Shown here one piece after another: positions 45,848 through 55,900 of a stretch of 64,000 bases of DNA. Source of the DNA: Chlamydia avium 10DC88 (lineage in GTDB: Bacteria; Chlamydiota; Chlamydiia; Chlamydiales; Chlamydiaceae); NCBI RefSeq assembly GCF_000583875.1, contig NZ_CP006571.1, forward strand, positions 874,644 to 938,643, read 5' to 3'. The position numbers and the translations under genes were made by a program. The first letter of the stretch is position 1, and every line of letters starts with the position of its first letter. The notes below the pieces were generated by a model, which worked only from the letters and a program-made list of their open reading frames with translations, did not search any database and was not told the origin of the DNA.

Positions 45848-46921
45848 CTAGTCTACAGGAGACAGACGTTCGACAAATTTTTTTACTACATCAGCACGTA
45901 ATTGCATAATTGTCTCTTTCTGTAGGTTTTTATCGTTCTCGGGCTGCTCAATCAACGCAAGATGACCACGGCGTACTTGCCAAAATACAGGATTCCATAA
46001 AACATGATCATCCGTACCTTGAATCCACCCTACGCTAATGCCAAATTGAATCCAACTTAAAGCATCTAATGCTTCCTGAAGATCTAAATGATAAGAATGC
46101 GTCAATAGACCTAAGGCACGTAAAATATGATTTTTTAAATCCCCAGAATTTTTTTCTATCTGCTGCCTTTTTGCAGATATTTCCGCAGATGAGATTTTTG
46201 ATGACCAAATCCTTAAGGTAGATAAGATTTGCTCTTCCGTAAGTCCTAAAGAATGTTTATTAGATAGTGTAATGATATTCCCTACAAGTTCCGAAGATGC
46301 AGGGAGCATCCCTTTACAAAAAATCTCTGCATCCTCATCTATAAGATCTTGCAACTCCTTAGAATAAATCAACGCAGGAGTATGTAGGAAACACTGACTC
46401 TTTAACCCTGTACCACATTCTCGCGGATGTGTAGTCAGAAAACCAAAATCTGAAGAAAATGCAAACTCAAGTTTATTGTTTAAATAACAATCCAATTTAA
46501 CAAGAATATCTAAACTCTTTTCAGGTTCACATGCAAAATCTATAGCATGTAATGTTATATGATCTCGACAATTGATAGTAACAAGAAGATCTCCAGAACG
46601 ATTTACAATAAAAGCTTCTCCTTCCGGGTTTCCCGTCATATCATAGGGAAATAAAAAGTGTTCAGTAAGAAATTCTTTCTGCCATACAGGAGCATCTTTA
46701 AGAGGGAATACAATGAACTCATCGAAACCTTCAATATTATTAAAATGAGAAACTATGGCTTCCAAGATTTCTTGTTTTTGCTCTTTCGATAAACAAGGAA
46801 GAAATTTAGCTATAGAGAGATTCCTAGATAAGGAAAATGTCGTTATCGGCCAAATCTTATTCGCAGGAATAGCATGTTTCTTATTAGCAAATTTAAGAAG
46901 TAAATCATTGGGCAGAATCAT
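45848..46921 (-). CDS. mcsB: Protein arginine kinase McsB
   Basis: 357-residue guanido-kinase-type enzyme related to McsB, which phosphorylates arginines on proteins in Bacillus to mark them for ClpCP. The family loop reads GFLTTHPRECGTGLKSQCF, close to the Gram-positive McsB loop. Overlaps mcsA by 17 bases. Chlamydial McsB has been proposed to act with Clp proteases. Corresponds to CT675. Confidence 0.88.
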   Translation of the reverse strand: MILPNDLLLKFANKKHAIPANKIWPITTFSLSRNLSIAKFLPCLSKEQKQEILEAIVSHFNNIEGFDEFIVFPLKDAPVWQKEFLTEHFLFPYDMTGNPEGEAFIVNRSGDLLVTINCRDHITLHAIDFACEPEKSLDILVKLDCYLNNKLEFAFSSDFGFLTTHPRECGTGLKSQCFLHTPALIYSKELQDLIDEDAEIFCKGMLPASSELVGNIITLSNKHSLGLTEEQILSTLRIWSSKISSAEISAKRQQIEKNSGDLKNHILRALGLLTHSYHLDLQEALDALSWIQFGISVGWIQGTDDHVLWNPVFWQVRRGHLALIEQPENDKNLQKETIMQLRADVVKKFVERLSPVD

Positions 46922-47423
46922 GAGAATTTTGATTTTTTAAATGGTTAATTTGATCACGTATCAACGCTGCTTGTTCGTAATCTTCCCGTGATAATGTATC
47001 TTGAAGAGCTTCATTTAAAGCAATTAACTTAAGGAGAGGATTCACATTTACTATTTCTCCAGGACCGCGGCCAATATGTAAAGATCCCTGGATTTTTTCT
47101 GTTAGAGAAGAGAAACAAATCTTATTTTGAATAAGCTCAGTAATCAAAGGTGCTTTAAAGTTAGTATAGCATAGGTGACATCCAAATAAGCGATCTTCAT
47201 CCGTATATGGCTGCCAAATCGTTTTACAATTACCACATTCTAAAGTAAGAGGAGATTCTGAAGAAGATAAAGGAATAGCAACACGACTATAATAATAACT
47301 TGGACACGGACAAGAATCACACACGTAAGAACGAATTACCTTATTCTGATCCACCTCAGTATAACAAATAGAAGCAGGCCTTTGACAAAGGTAACATAAG
47401 TGAGAAGAGTTAGAAAGAATCAT
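46905..47423 (-). CDS. mcsA: McsA-like zinc protein, activator of McsB
   Basis: 172 residues with four cysteine pairs (CYLC, CDSC, CGNC, CHLC), a predicted zinc-binding array, and a C-terminal UVR motif (EDYEQAALIRDQINHLK). In Bacillus McsA stimulates McsB. The zinc pairs occupy about residues 10-90. Directly upstream of and overlapping mcsB. Corresponds to CT676. Confidence 0.87.
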   Translation of the reverse strand: MILSNSSHLCYLCQRPASICYTEVDQNKVIRSYVCDSCPCPSYYYSRVAIPLSSSESPLTLECGNCKTIWQPYTDEDRLFGCHLCYTNFKAPLITELIQNKICFSSLTEKIQGSLHIGRGPGEIVNVNPLLKLIALNEALQDTLSREDYEQAALIRDQINHLKNQNSHDSAQ

Positions 47424-47522
47424 AGATATCTATTGTTAAGGATAGGCTCTCATACAACACATACCAATAACAAAAAAATAACAAAGGAGAAAAATCTTTT
47501 TTAAAAAAATTACAGAACCGAC

Positions 47523-47595
47523 TGGGCCTTGAAGGATTTGAACCTTCGACCCCCTCATTAAAAGTGAGGTGCTCTAACCGCTGAGCTAAAGGCCC
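47523..47595 (-). tRNA. tRNA-Lys (anticodon TTT)
   Basis: 73-base cloverleaf on the minus strand: acceptor GGGCCTT with AAGGCCC, anticodon loop CTTTTAA giving TTT, and T-arm GAAGGTTCAAATCCTTC. It reads AAA/AAG. Confidence 0.95.
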
Positions 47596-47623
47596 GAAGA
47601 AAAACTAGACGATTTTTATACTT

Positions 47624-47698
47624 TGACCCCAAGGGGATTCGAACCCCTGTTACCGGAATGAAAATCCGATGTCCTGGGCCGGGCTAGACGATGGGGCC
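47624..47698 (-). tRNA. tRNA-Glu (anticodon TTC)
   Basis: 75-base cloverleaf: acceptor GGCCCCA with TGGGGTC, D-region ATCGTCTAGCCCGGCC, anticodon loop giving TTC, T-arm CAGGGGTTCGAATCCCCTT. It also supplies the substrate for HemA. Sits 26 bases upstream of tRNA-Lys on the same strand, so both may be one transcript. Confidence 0.95.
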
Positions 47699-47811
47699 AA
47701 GACAACTACAATATTACTTCTTCTACTCCTTTAAGAGCAATCTTTTCCTCTTCTTACCGTTCATGAAAATGAAAGAGTTAGGATAAATGAACAGAAATAG
47801 GAAAAATAATT

Positions 47812-48354
47812 TCACAATGATAAAATATCCGCCTCTTTTTGCTTGGTAATATCATCAATGTGTTTGCAAAACTTATCCGTTAACTCCTGGATCTTTTTCT
47901 CCATTCCTTTCACAGCGTCTTCTGTTAAATCTACACTCTTTTTTAATTTATCATTAGCTTCTCTACGTATATTGCGAATAGATACCTTTGCTTCCTCACA
48001 CTTACGACGAAGTTGTTTTACAATTTCATTTCTATATTCTGTCGTAGGCTCTGGAATTTTAATACGTATTAAAGTTCCTTCAACATTAGGTTGTAGATTA
48101 AGATTTGCAGCAATAATCCCTTTAGAAATAGCGGATACGTTATTTGCATCATAAGGAGAAATAACCAGCTGACGTGTATCTGCAACAGAAATCGTTGCAA
48201 TATCAGCTAAGCGCATGGTTGTACCATACACATCAATATTCACTGTCTCTACTAAAGCAGGATGTGCTTTCCCAGTTCTAAATGCCTTGACTTCTTTATG
48301 GAAAAAATCAGAAGCGGCATCCATTTTTTTTTCTGTATCCTGTAAAATAGACAT
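47812..48354 (-). CDS. frr: Ribosome recycling factor
   Basis: About 180-residue RRF, which splits post-termination ribosomes with EF-G. Typical phrases: [53 protein letters not shown] choose the ATG at 48354, placed one base after the pyrH stop with GGAGAGG upstream; the upstream ATG at 48372 adds six residues and overlaps pyrH. Last gene of rpsB-tsf-pyrH-frr. Corresponds to CT677. Confidence 0.95.
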   Translation of the reverse strand: MSILQDTEKKMDAASDFFHKEVKAFRTGKAHPALVETVNIDVYGTTMRLADIATISVADTRQLVISPYDANNVSAISKGIIAANLNLQPNVEGTLIRIKIPEPTTEYRNEIVKQLRRKCEEAKVSIRNIRREANDKLKKSVDLTEDAVKGMEKKIQELTDKFCKHIDDITKQKEADILSL

Positions 48355-48355
48355 G

Positions 48356-49090
48356 TTAAGCATCCTCTCCACTACAAATCAATGTCCCAATATATTCATT
48401 GAGAAGAGCTTCTTTTAAAGAATGTTTAGCAAAGTTGAAAATACGAATAGGAATATTTGCTTCCATACATAAGGAAATAGCCGCAGGATCCATCACATTT
48501 AGTTGCTGATTAAGGAAATCTTTAAAAGTAATTGTATCATATCGGACAGCGTCTCTATGCACCCGAGGATCTTTATCATAGACTCCATCAACATGCATAG
48601 TAGCCTTAAACAAAACATCGGCATTTAATTCACAAGCTCGTAAGGCCGCTCCAGTATCCGTTGTTAAGTAAGGAGAACCTGCTCCTGTTGTACAAATCAG
48701 AATTTTTCCCTGGCGTAATGCTTCAGAAGACTTTTGAGGAGTATACAACTCTGCTAATTGAGGACAAGAAAGTGTAGAAGTTAATAAACAAGGGATATCA
48801 TCAGCTTTTAGTGCATCGGATAATGCCATACCATTAATTAGGGTGGCTAGCATACCCATTTGATCTGCAGACACACGATTAATTTGCAACATTTTTTGTT
48901 GAGATAATCCTCGTATGATATTCCCTCCGCCTATAACAACGGCAACCTCGATACCACACATACGAACATCCCTAAGTTCACCTACTAATCTTGACAGCCG
49001 AATTTCATCAATGCGACTAGATCCTCCTTGATCCGTAGAAAGAGATTCCCCCGAGACCTTAAATAAGATACGCTTCACTTCTTTGGACAT
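48356..49090 (-). CDS. pyrH: Uridylate kinase
   Basis: 244-residue UMP kinase of the amino-acid-kinase family, making UDP from UMP. Motifs: [10 protein letters not shown] at the N-terminus, [11 protein letters not shown] near 52-62, and [26 protein letters not shown] precedes its ATG. It sits 18 bases after tsf. Corresponds to CT678. Confidence 0.95.
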   Translation of the reverse strand: MSKEVKRILFKVSGESLSTDQGGSSRIDEIRLSRLVGELRDVRMCGIEVAVVIGGGNIIRGLSQQKMLQINRVSADQMGMLATLINGMALSDALKADDIPCLLTSTLSCPQLAELYTPQKSSEALRQGKILICTTGAGSPYLTTDTGAALRACELNADVLFKATMHVDGVYDKDPRVHRDAVRYDTITFKDFLNQQLNVMDPAAISLCMEANIPIRIFNFAKHSLKEALLNEYIGTLICSGEDA

Positions 49091-49108
49091 ATGACCTCTT
49101 TTTATTAG

Positions 49109-49957
49109 CTAAACACCAACTTTCCATAAAATGAAGTCTTTCACCTGAATAGAACAGCCGCTCTTTTCTTGTGCTTCATCAATCAGATTACGAATCGTGA
49201 CATCAGGATTCTTAATAAATGCCTGTTCTAATAAGCAAGTGTCTTGGAAAAATGTCTCTAGCTTTCCCTGAACAATTTTATCAAGAATTGACTGAGGTTT
49301 TCCTTGTGCTTGTAGGCAAATAATTTCCTTTTCTCTATTTAAAACGTCATCAGGAACATTTTCTTTGCTTATAAAGTGTGGTTGAGTTGCTACAATATGC
49401 ATAGAGATATCTCTAGCCAAATCTATGTGGTTGGAACTACCAGACAGTATAGTTACAGCTACAGATTTTCCATTGCCATGAGAATAGATACCAATGCTTT
49501 CATCAGCTACTTTTGGTAAGTACGAAACTTTCCGAATACGAATGTTCTCTCCAACTGTCTGCATAGTAACTGCTCGTGACTCATCTATTGTAATCGAAGG
49601 ATCCTTAGATGAAGGCATTTGAAGCAATGCATCTAAGTCATCTATACGATGGTCTAAAACACTTTCTACAAGACTATCAACAAAGGCAATAAATACAGCG
49701 TTATTAGCCACAAAGTCTGTTTCTACATTCACTTCAACTATAGCGGTCCCGCGAATATCTGATTTTACTGCGATGACACCTTCTTTAGTTTCTCTGTGTT
49801 CTTTTTTTTCTGCAGAAGCAAGACCTAATTTACGTAAGTAAACAATAGCTTCTTCAAGATTTCCTTGGCATTCAGTCAAGGCTTCTTTACATTTGGTTAA
49901 CCCCACCCCAGTTTGTTGTCTTAAGAGCTTGAGGGTTTCCATAGAAAAGTCACTCAT
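49109..49957 (-). CDS. tsf: Elongation factor Ts
   Basis: 282-residue EF-Ts, the nucleotide exchange factor of EF-Tu. N-terminal motif [16 protein letters not shown] (variant of LRxxTGAGMMDCKKAL), then VNVETDFVA in the core. Coupled to rpsB by an ATGA overlap. Corresponds to CT679. Confidence 0.96.
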   Translation of the reverse strand: MSDFSMETLKLLRQQTGVGLTKCKEALTECQGNLEEAIVYLRKLGLASAEKKEHRETKEGVIAVKSDIRGTAIVEVNVETDFVANNAVFIAFVDSLVESVLDHRIDDLDALLQMPSSKDPSITIDESRAVTMQTVGENIRIRKVSYLPKVADESIGIYSHGNGKSVAVTILSGSSNHIDLARDISMHIVATQPHFISKENVPDDVLNREKEIICLQAQGKPQSILDKIVQGKLETFFQDTCLLEQAFIKNPDVTIRNLIDEAQEKSGCSIQVKDFILWKVGV

Positions 49958-50631
49958 GAATAATCCTCGCTATTATCAACACTTTGTTTCGCTAACATAT
50001 TATTCTTCTCATCATCATTACTTTCTACATCAAACCCGGCAAGAAGGCTGGCTGAGAATGAAGAGTTAAATTCTTCTTCAGGATATATTGCAGGAGGTGG
50101 AAGATCTTGCATGAGATCCTGCTCGATGACTCTAATTGGGGAAACAATCTCAATACCATGTTGTTGCTTGGTTTTGATGATATTGTCCTTAATTACATTA
50201 ATGATTAAACGAATGCTTTTTAGTGAATCATCATTGCATGGGATAACGTAATCTATAGGAGTGGGGTCACAATTCGTATCTACCAAAGCTAGAACAGGAA
50301 TTTTAAGTTTTTTTGCTTCCGCAACGGCAATTTTTTCATAACCCGGGTCAACAACGATCATCATTCCTGGATTTTTTTTCAGATGACGGACACCTTCTAA
50401 GTTCTTTAATAACTTATCGTGTCGTTTGCCTAGTAAAGCAATTTCTTTTTTAGTGAGATATGAAGTGCGTTGGGCTAAATCTCTCTCAATTTTATTTAAA
50501 GTTTTAACAGAATTTCTAATGGTGATCATATTGGTTAACATACCACCCAGCCAGCGTTCAGCTACGAAAAACTCTCCAGCTTCTATAGCGGCTTCTTTAA
50601 CCACACATTTTGCTTGTTTTTTAGTCCCCAC
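49954..50631 (-). CDS. rpsB: Ribosomal protein S2, C-terminal part (as read)
   Basis: 225-residue frame from a GTG without a ribosome site; it holds the middle and C-terminal part of S2 ([53 protein letters not shown]) but lacks about 73 N-terminal residues encoded upstream of the frameshift. It should be read as part of the full gene. Confidence 0.85.
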   Translation of the reverse strand: MGTKKQAKCVVKEAAIEAGEFFVAERWLGGMLTNMITIRNSVKTLNKIERDLAQRTSYLTKKEIALLGKRHDKLLKNLEGVRHLKKNPGMMIVVDPGYEKIAVAEAKKLKIPVLALVDTNCDPTPIDYVIPCNDDSLKSIRLIINVIKDNIIKTKQQHGIEIVSPIRVIEQDLMQDLPPPAIYPEEEFNSSFSASLLAGFDVESNDDEKNNMLAKQSVDNSEDYS

Positions 50632-50849
50632 AAAGAGAATGGATTTATTATCTTTAACTACTTTACATATGTGAGGGAGGACTTTACGTAATTGATTGAG
50701 TGTTTTTGCTAAATCGATGATGTAAAGACCATTTTTTCCTCAAAGATGTAAATCTTCATTTTAGGATTCCATCTATGAGTTTGGTGCCCAAAATGAGCGC
50801 CTGCTTCTATCAAGTCTTTAATTGATAAATTACACGAAAATTCTTCCAA
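49954..50849 (-). pseudogene. rpsB: 30S ribosomal protein S2, frameshifted (whole gene)
   Basis: Full rpsB (about 298 residues once corrected). A TTG at 50849 with GAGG upstream opens [20 protein letters not shown], the universal S2 start, and stays open to FEEKM; then the frame is lost at an A6 run (T at 50732-50737). With seven A it reads [16 protein letters not shown] and joins the 225-residue frame that begins at GTG 50631. S2 is essential and every other codon is intact, so this is very probably a homopolymer sequencing error. Coupled to tsf by ATGA. Corresponds to CT680. Confidence 0.88.
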
Positions 50850-50887
50850 GCTTTGTACCTCTATTTCTTGAATATGTTAACAATGGC

Positions 50888-50908
50888 ATCTTGATGCGGT
50901 ATCAAGAT
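50888..50908 (-). terminator. Hairpin between tRNA-Gly and rpsB
   Basis: Perfect eight-base stem ATCTTGAT (50888-50895) and ATCAAGAT (50901-50908) with a five-base loop, about 24 bases downstream of tRNA-Gly in its own direction and about 40 upstream of rpsB. No T run follows on the minus strand, so it could be an attenuator or processing site. Confidence 0.45.
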
Positions 50909-50931
50909 TTCAGTCTTGGGTTTAATTAGAA

Positions 50932-51002
50932 AGCGCCCGATCAGAATCGAACTGACACCGGTAGCTTGGAAGGCTACAGCTCTACCATTGAGCTACGGGC
51001 GC
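50932..51002 (-). tRNA. tRNA-Gly (anticodon TCC)
   Basis: 71-base cloverleaf: acceptor GCGCCCG with CGGGCGC, anticodon stem GTAGC/GCTAC around CTTCCAA giving TCC, T-arm TCAGTTCGATTCTGA. It lies upstream of rpsB on the same strand and may be transcribed with it. Confidence 0.95.
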
Positions 51003-51151
51003 AACTAAAGAAGGATGTTAATCTAATAAACCTTTTAACGCAAGAGAGTAATCTTCAAGCTTCTAGGGCAAATGAAATTATAAAAAGATTATTCTACCTT
51101 TGTGAAGATAGTGCTAAAGATAGGTGGTGTGCTAAATAAGAAAATAAAAAA

Positions 51152-51179
51152 ATCAGAACCGAATCCACTCGGTTCTGAT
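51152..51179 (-). terminator. Rho-independent terminator of ompA
   Basis: Perfect 11-base stem ATCAGAACCGA (51152-51162) and TCGGTTCTGAT (51169-51179), six-base loop, followed on the minus strand by a T-rich run. Confidence 0.9.
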
Positions 51180-51217
51180 AACGAGACACAAAATTGGAGA
51201 TAGTAAAACTACAATCC

Positions 51218-52396
51218 TTAGAATCTGAATTGAGCATTAACGTGAGCTGCTCTTTCATCAATTAAGCGTGCTTCACCTGTAATAGACCACTTGTCAGCAT
51301 CAACCAAAGTCGCTCCAACAACAATACCACAAGCTTTTCTAGACTTCATTTTATTAATTTGCATGGAAGCAATTTGTATAAAGTCGTTAAGTTTTTCATT
51401 TACTTCAGTTGACGCAGCTGTACCCATGAAGGTTGGGTTCCAAGCTGTTAAGTCCAAAATTGCGGAGGCTAATTTTGGTTGGGCAATGCGGATATTGTCT
51501 GCATCAAAGGATGCGCGAGACCATTTAACTCCAAAGTAAGGTACTAACATGTTGAGTCGATAAGATAAAGCCACACCTGCTTGCCATTCATGGTATTGAA
51601 TTGTTGCAGATTTTGTATCTGTAGCTGCATCAGTTCCTGCGTCGGCAGGTAGAGGGAAAGTTGTGTTCTTATATCCTCGAGGTTTGTGGACCGTAAATTG
51701 TGCAGGAGTGCAAAAAACGTTTAGTGTTTCGACTTTAGGTTTAGACTGTGCATATTGGAATTCTGCTCCTAAAGTTGCACAACCACATTCCCATAAAGCT
51801 CCACGAGCACCGATACTCCATGAGAACGCAGTGTCTGTGTATAACTCAACAACACCTTGAGTTAAGAATACGTTAGGCAAATCTGCAGCAGCAACACTAG
51901 CGGCGCTAAGTCCGAAAAGACCTACTACGCTAAACGCATCAGAACCAGCTTTGAAATATCCATTAGCAGCGCCTAAGGTGCAGAAGACGTCAAAACGGTC
52001 CCAAATGTTTAATGCCAAATATGCAGAATTCGTAGCCCACTCAGCATCATGGATATGTTTTCCGTAAGCTGCGTTATTTCTTGTTGCAGCTGTGTTTGTA
52101 GTGGTAGGAGCGCTATCCTGACCTGTTGCAGTTGGAGCTGCGGCCATATCATCTACAGTTTTTGTTGTATCTATTTTTAATACGCGATCGAAAACATAAT
52201 CTCCGTAAAATCCTGCGCGAACGCTGATAGCATCGCACCAAGTTGCACAAGGGTCGCAAGGATCACCAGAAGTGCCTTCCCACATTGTCCCATCAATTAA
52301 TAAACTTGGCTCAGCTGGATTCCCTACAGGCAAAGCTTGTAAGGAGGCAGTAGAACCTACGGCAACCAATAATGCCGATTTCAAGAGTTTTTTCAT
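51218..52396 (-). CDS. ompA: Major outer membrane protein (MOMP)
   Basis: 392-residue chlamydial porin and main surface antigen. Signal peptide of 22 residues; the mature protein begins [15 protein letters not shown]. Conserved cysteine block [13 protein letters not shown] and the end FRF of an outer-membrane barrel. Four variable domains alternate with constant segments; the first is threonine/alanine-rich (about residues 85-115). ATG at 52396 follows GAGGTGAG; a GTG two codons earlier is unlikely. The mature start resembles psittaci/felis-type MOMPs, not C. trachomatis. Corresponds to CT681. Confidence 0.97.
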   Translation of the reverse strand: MKKLLKSALLVAVGSTASLQALPVGNPAEPSLLIDGTMWEGTSGDPCDPCATWCDAISVRAGFYGDYVFDRVLKIDTTKTVDDMAAAPTATGQDSAPTTTNTAATRNNAAYGKHIHDAEWATNSAYLALNIWDRFDVFCTLGAANGYFKAGSDAFSVVGLFGLSAASVAAADLPNVFLTQGVVELYTDTAFSWSIGARGALWECGCATLGAEFQYAQSKPKVETLNVFCTPAQFTVHKPRGYKNTTFPLPADAGTDAATDTKSATIQYHEWQAGVALSYRLNMLVPYFGVKWSRASFDADNIRIAQPKLASAILDLTAWNPTFMGTAASTEVNEKLNDFIQIASMQINKMKSRKACGIVVGATLVDADKWSITGEARLIDERAAHVNAQFRF

Positions 52397-52600
52397 ACTC
52401 ACCTCTAAAGATTATGCTTAGTATCTTTTTCTTTTTGTGCTCGCTATTTTTGCTCTTTTGGCGGCACCATGTCCAAGTTAAAGCCAGACAAGATATCCTG
52501 TAGGCAATTAATGGCTTTGAGGAACGTCTTGAATAAAAACAGCCTTAAGCATGAACATACAGTTCACTACTCGAAAACATAACAAACTTTCCTTATTATA
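52397..52600 (-). promoter_or_regulatory. ompA leader and predicted promoter
   Basis: A consensus -10 TATAAT lies at 52595-52600 (minus strand) with a weak -35, about 200 bases before the start codon, so the transcript has a long leader. Near the gene the leader (GAGCACAAAAAGAAAAAGAT, then GAGGTGAG) matches my memory of the conserved C. trachomatis ompA leader. An AAAGCCA/TGGCTTT pair (around 52480-52517) could fold it. Confidence 0.5.
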
Positions 52601-52960
52601 GTAAAGACGATAAGAAAAAGACTATTTTCCGGCATGGGTTTTTAAACAATCATTCCTTATGCTTGCTAATAAGCGAACCGCGGGATTTTTGTACACTTTT
52701 TATTTCTTATGCTGTTTAGAATAAGTTGGAATTACCTTCACAATAGGATCACAAAGGGGCTTTCTAAATTTATCCGAAACTACTTGAAACTGTGATTTTT
52801 CTTTTTTTCAAGTTGATATGATTTACACTTACCTTGACTTTGTATTTTGATTTCTATCCTTATTTTTTGGTATTGCAAGGAATTAACGAATGCTCTTTGT
52901 ATTCAAAATACATCTGTAAACTCCTTGCCAGACAATAGTTGAGAACCTAGTATAAGGCAT
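52601..52960. other. Divergent intergenic region ompA/pbp2
   Basis: AT-rich, no gene visible. It contains an inverted repeat ACTTGAAA (52782-52789) and TTTCAAGT (52806-52813), and weak TTGACT-like boxes near 52833. It should hold the upstream ompA promoter and the pbp2 promoter, neither of which I can place with confidence. Confidence 0.35.
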
Positions 52961-55900
52961 ATGAAATACCAGAAAAAACGTCGTTCTCATCTTGCTGTTC
53001 TTGAGAAAACGAACAGAATGTTGCTAGGAATCATCATTGTATTCGCTGTTATTGCTGTACGTTTATGGCACTTAGCAGTTGTAGAACATGATCAAAAGCT
53101 AGAAGAAGCATACAAACCACAGATACGTGTAATCCCTGAACTTGTAGAGCGTGCAACAATTTGTGATCGTTTTGGTAAAGTATTAGCAGAAAATAGGATG
53201 CAGTATGATGTGAGTGTGGCTTACGGGGCTATTCAGGATTTACCTTCGAGAGCATGGCATTTAAATGCACAGGGAGAGCGAGAGCTTGTTTTTGTAAGGA
53301 AGAATTACATTAGCCGCTTAGCGGAATTACTTGCTGAGGAGTTGCATCTCGATAAGGAAACTATAGAGGATAATATTCACGCGAGGGCGTCGGTATTGGG
53401 CTCTATACCTTATTTGGTGCAGTCAAATGTTCCTGAACGTACCTACTTAAAATTGAAAATGATAGCAAAACATTGGCCGGGTTTACATGTCCAACCCTCA
53501 ATGCATCGTTACTATCCTTTTGGGAAAATGGCTGCAGATATTTTGGGTTATGTTGGGCCAATTAGTGCTCAAGAATATAAGCGGGTCATGCATGAACTCA
53601 GTAGATTACGTGAATGTGTGCGTGCTTATGAAGAAGGGGAAAATCCTAGTTTCCCTGATGGTTTAGCAAGTATTGATCAAGTACGTTCTTTATTACACTC
53701 TTTAGAAAGTAATGCATATGATTTGAATGCTTTAGTAGGAAAATTAGGGATAGAATCTTCATGGGATGGACAATTAAGAGGGCAGTTAGGAAAGAAAACA
53801 GTTCTTGTGGATCGTCGAGGGAATTTTATTCAAGAATTACAGAATGTTTCTGCAGTTTCTGGGAAGAAGTTGCAGTTGACATTATCAGCAGAATTACAAG
53901 CATTTGCAGATTCTTTGCTTGTCGAGCATGAGAGAATGGAATCCTTTCGTTCTGCACAGTCTTTAAAGAAACAAAAGTTCTTACCCCCTTTATTTCCTTG
54001 GATTAAAGGTGGGGCTATTATTGCTTTAGATCCTAATAATGGCCAGGTGCTAGCTATGGCTTCCTCGCCACGTTATGATGGAAATGATTTTGTGCATATG
54101 CGCATTAATTCTGAGGCTGTTGAAGAGAGGTCTTCGGTATACCGTTGGTTAGAAAATACAGACCATATTTCTGAATTATATGATAGAAAAGTTCCTTTAA
54201 AACGAGAAAGAAAACATCCTTTTACAGGAGAATATTATGATGAAGAGCTTCTTTTAACATTTGATTATTTTTTGGATTTTATTTTCCCCGATATTTCCGA
54301 GGTTAAAGTTGTTATCAAGCAACTAGGGACATTAGGAAATGCAGTGCGTCTGCAACAATGTATCTCACAACTATTACAATATTTTTCTTATTCTCAAGGA
54401 TGTTGTTCATGTTCTTCTGTTTTTGATGCCGTATTTCCTTCTGAGGAAGGGCATCACCTTATAGGAAAGGTGATTTCTATGAAGGAACAACAGTGGATAG
54501 CGCATTGTTCTCAAAAATATCAGCAGGAAATTGCTGAGATTAAAGAAAAACTTATGGAGTTTTTTTCTGGTCTTTCTGCGAATTATGATAAGATCCTTCT
54601 TTTGGATCTATTTCAATTGGTCATTGATCCTGTAAGAGTACATCCTGAATTACTTACATCTTTTGATTCGTTATCGCTATCTACATTTTTTGATTTACAG
54701 GGGCATTATATCGCTTTGCGTAGTGCTTTTTCGAAAATTATGGAGAGTACTTTTGTAGAGGTGGATTTTAAAAATTGGAGGAAACAATCTTTTGCTAAAT
54801 TTCTTGAAATTAAGAGGAAGCAAGAAAAAGAACGTAAGCAACGTTATCCGACGCCTTATGTTGATTATCTTTTAGAAGAGAGGCGTGCGCAGTATCAGGA
54901 TTTTCGTTGTTGTTATTTGGATAAATTTTTGGTGTATTTGTTTTCTGATGCTGATAAGGAGGACCGCCTAAAGCCTTATTATGAAGTTATATCTATATGG
55001 AAGCAGGAGTTAGAAAGTGGTGCTCATAAAGCATTACCTTGGTATGAGCATTATTTATTTTTGAGACAGCATCTTTCGTATTTTTCTAGTCATCTTTTAC
55101 ATTTATTTTTATCGTTTCGGGAGTTTTCTGAATTACAGCGGCCTTTATATGGGGACTATCCGCTGATGATTACGAGAAATATGCCTCAAAAAGAACAAGA
55201 TCTAGCGGCGGCGTTTTATCCTGCCTATGGTTATGGTTATTTACGATCACATTCTTTTGCACAAGCGGCGACATTAGGATCTATTTTTAAGTTAGTTTCT
55301 GCTTATTCAGTGTTGTCTCAGGAAGTATTGCAGGGTCATGAGAATATAGACTATCTTTCTAAGTTATTAGTAATTTTAGATCGGCAATCTTATGGATATT
55401 CGAGTTCGAAACCTCATGTTGGATTTTTTAAAAATGGAGCTCCGATTCCTGTGTTTTATCGCGGGGGTGTTTTGCCTAAGAATGATTATGTGGGTCGTGG
55501 CCATATTGATTTGCTTTCAGCTTTAGAAATGTCTAGCAATCCTTATTTTTCTTTACTTGTTGGTGATTATCTTTCTGATCCTGAGGATTTATGTCATGCT
55601 GCAGCTTTGCTTGGTTTTGGGGAAAAAACAGGCATAGGGCTTCCCGGAGAGTATCCAGGTGTAATTCCTCAAGATGTTTCGTATAACCGTTCTGGATTAT
55701 ATGCTACGGCTATAGGTCAGCACACGCTTGTAGTCACTCCTTTACAGACAGCAGTGATGTTAGCTTCTCTAGTTAATGGAGGAGTTCTTTATGTGCCCAA
55801 TTTAGTTTTAGGTACATGGGAGGGGGATAGCTTTTCTTCTGTGCTTTCTAAGCAGAAGCGTATTGTGTTTATGCCAGAAGTGATTTCTGAGTTATTTAAG

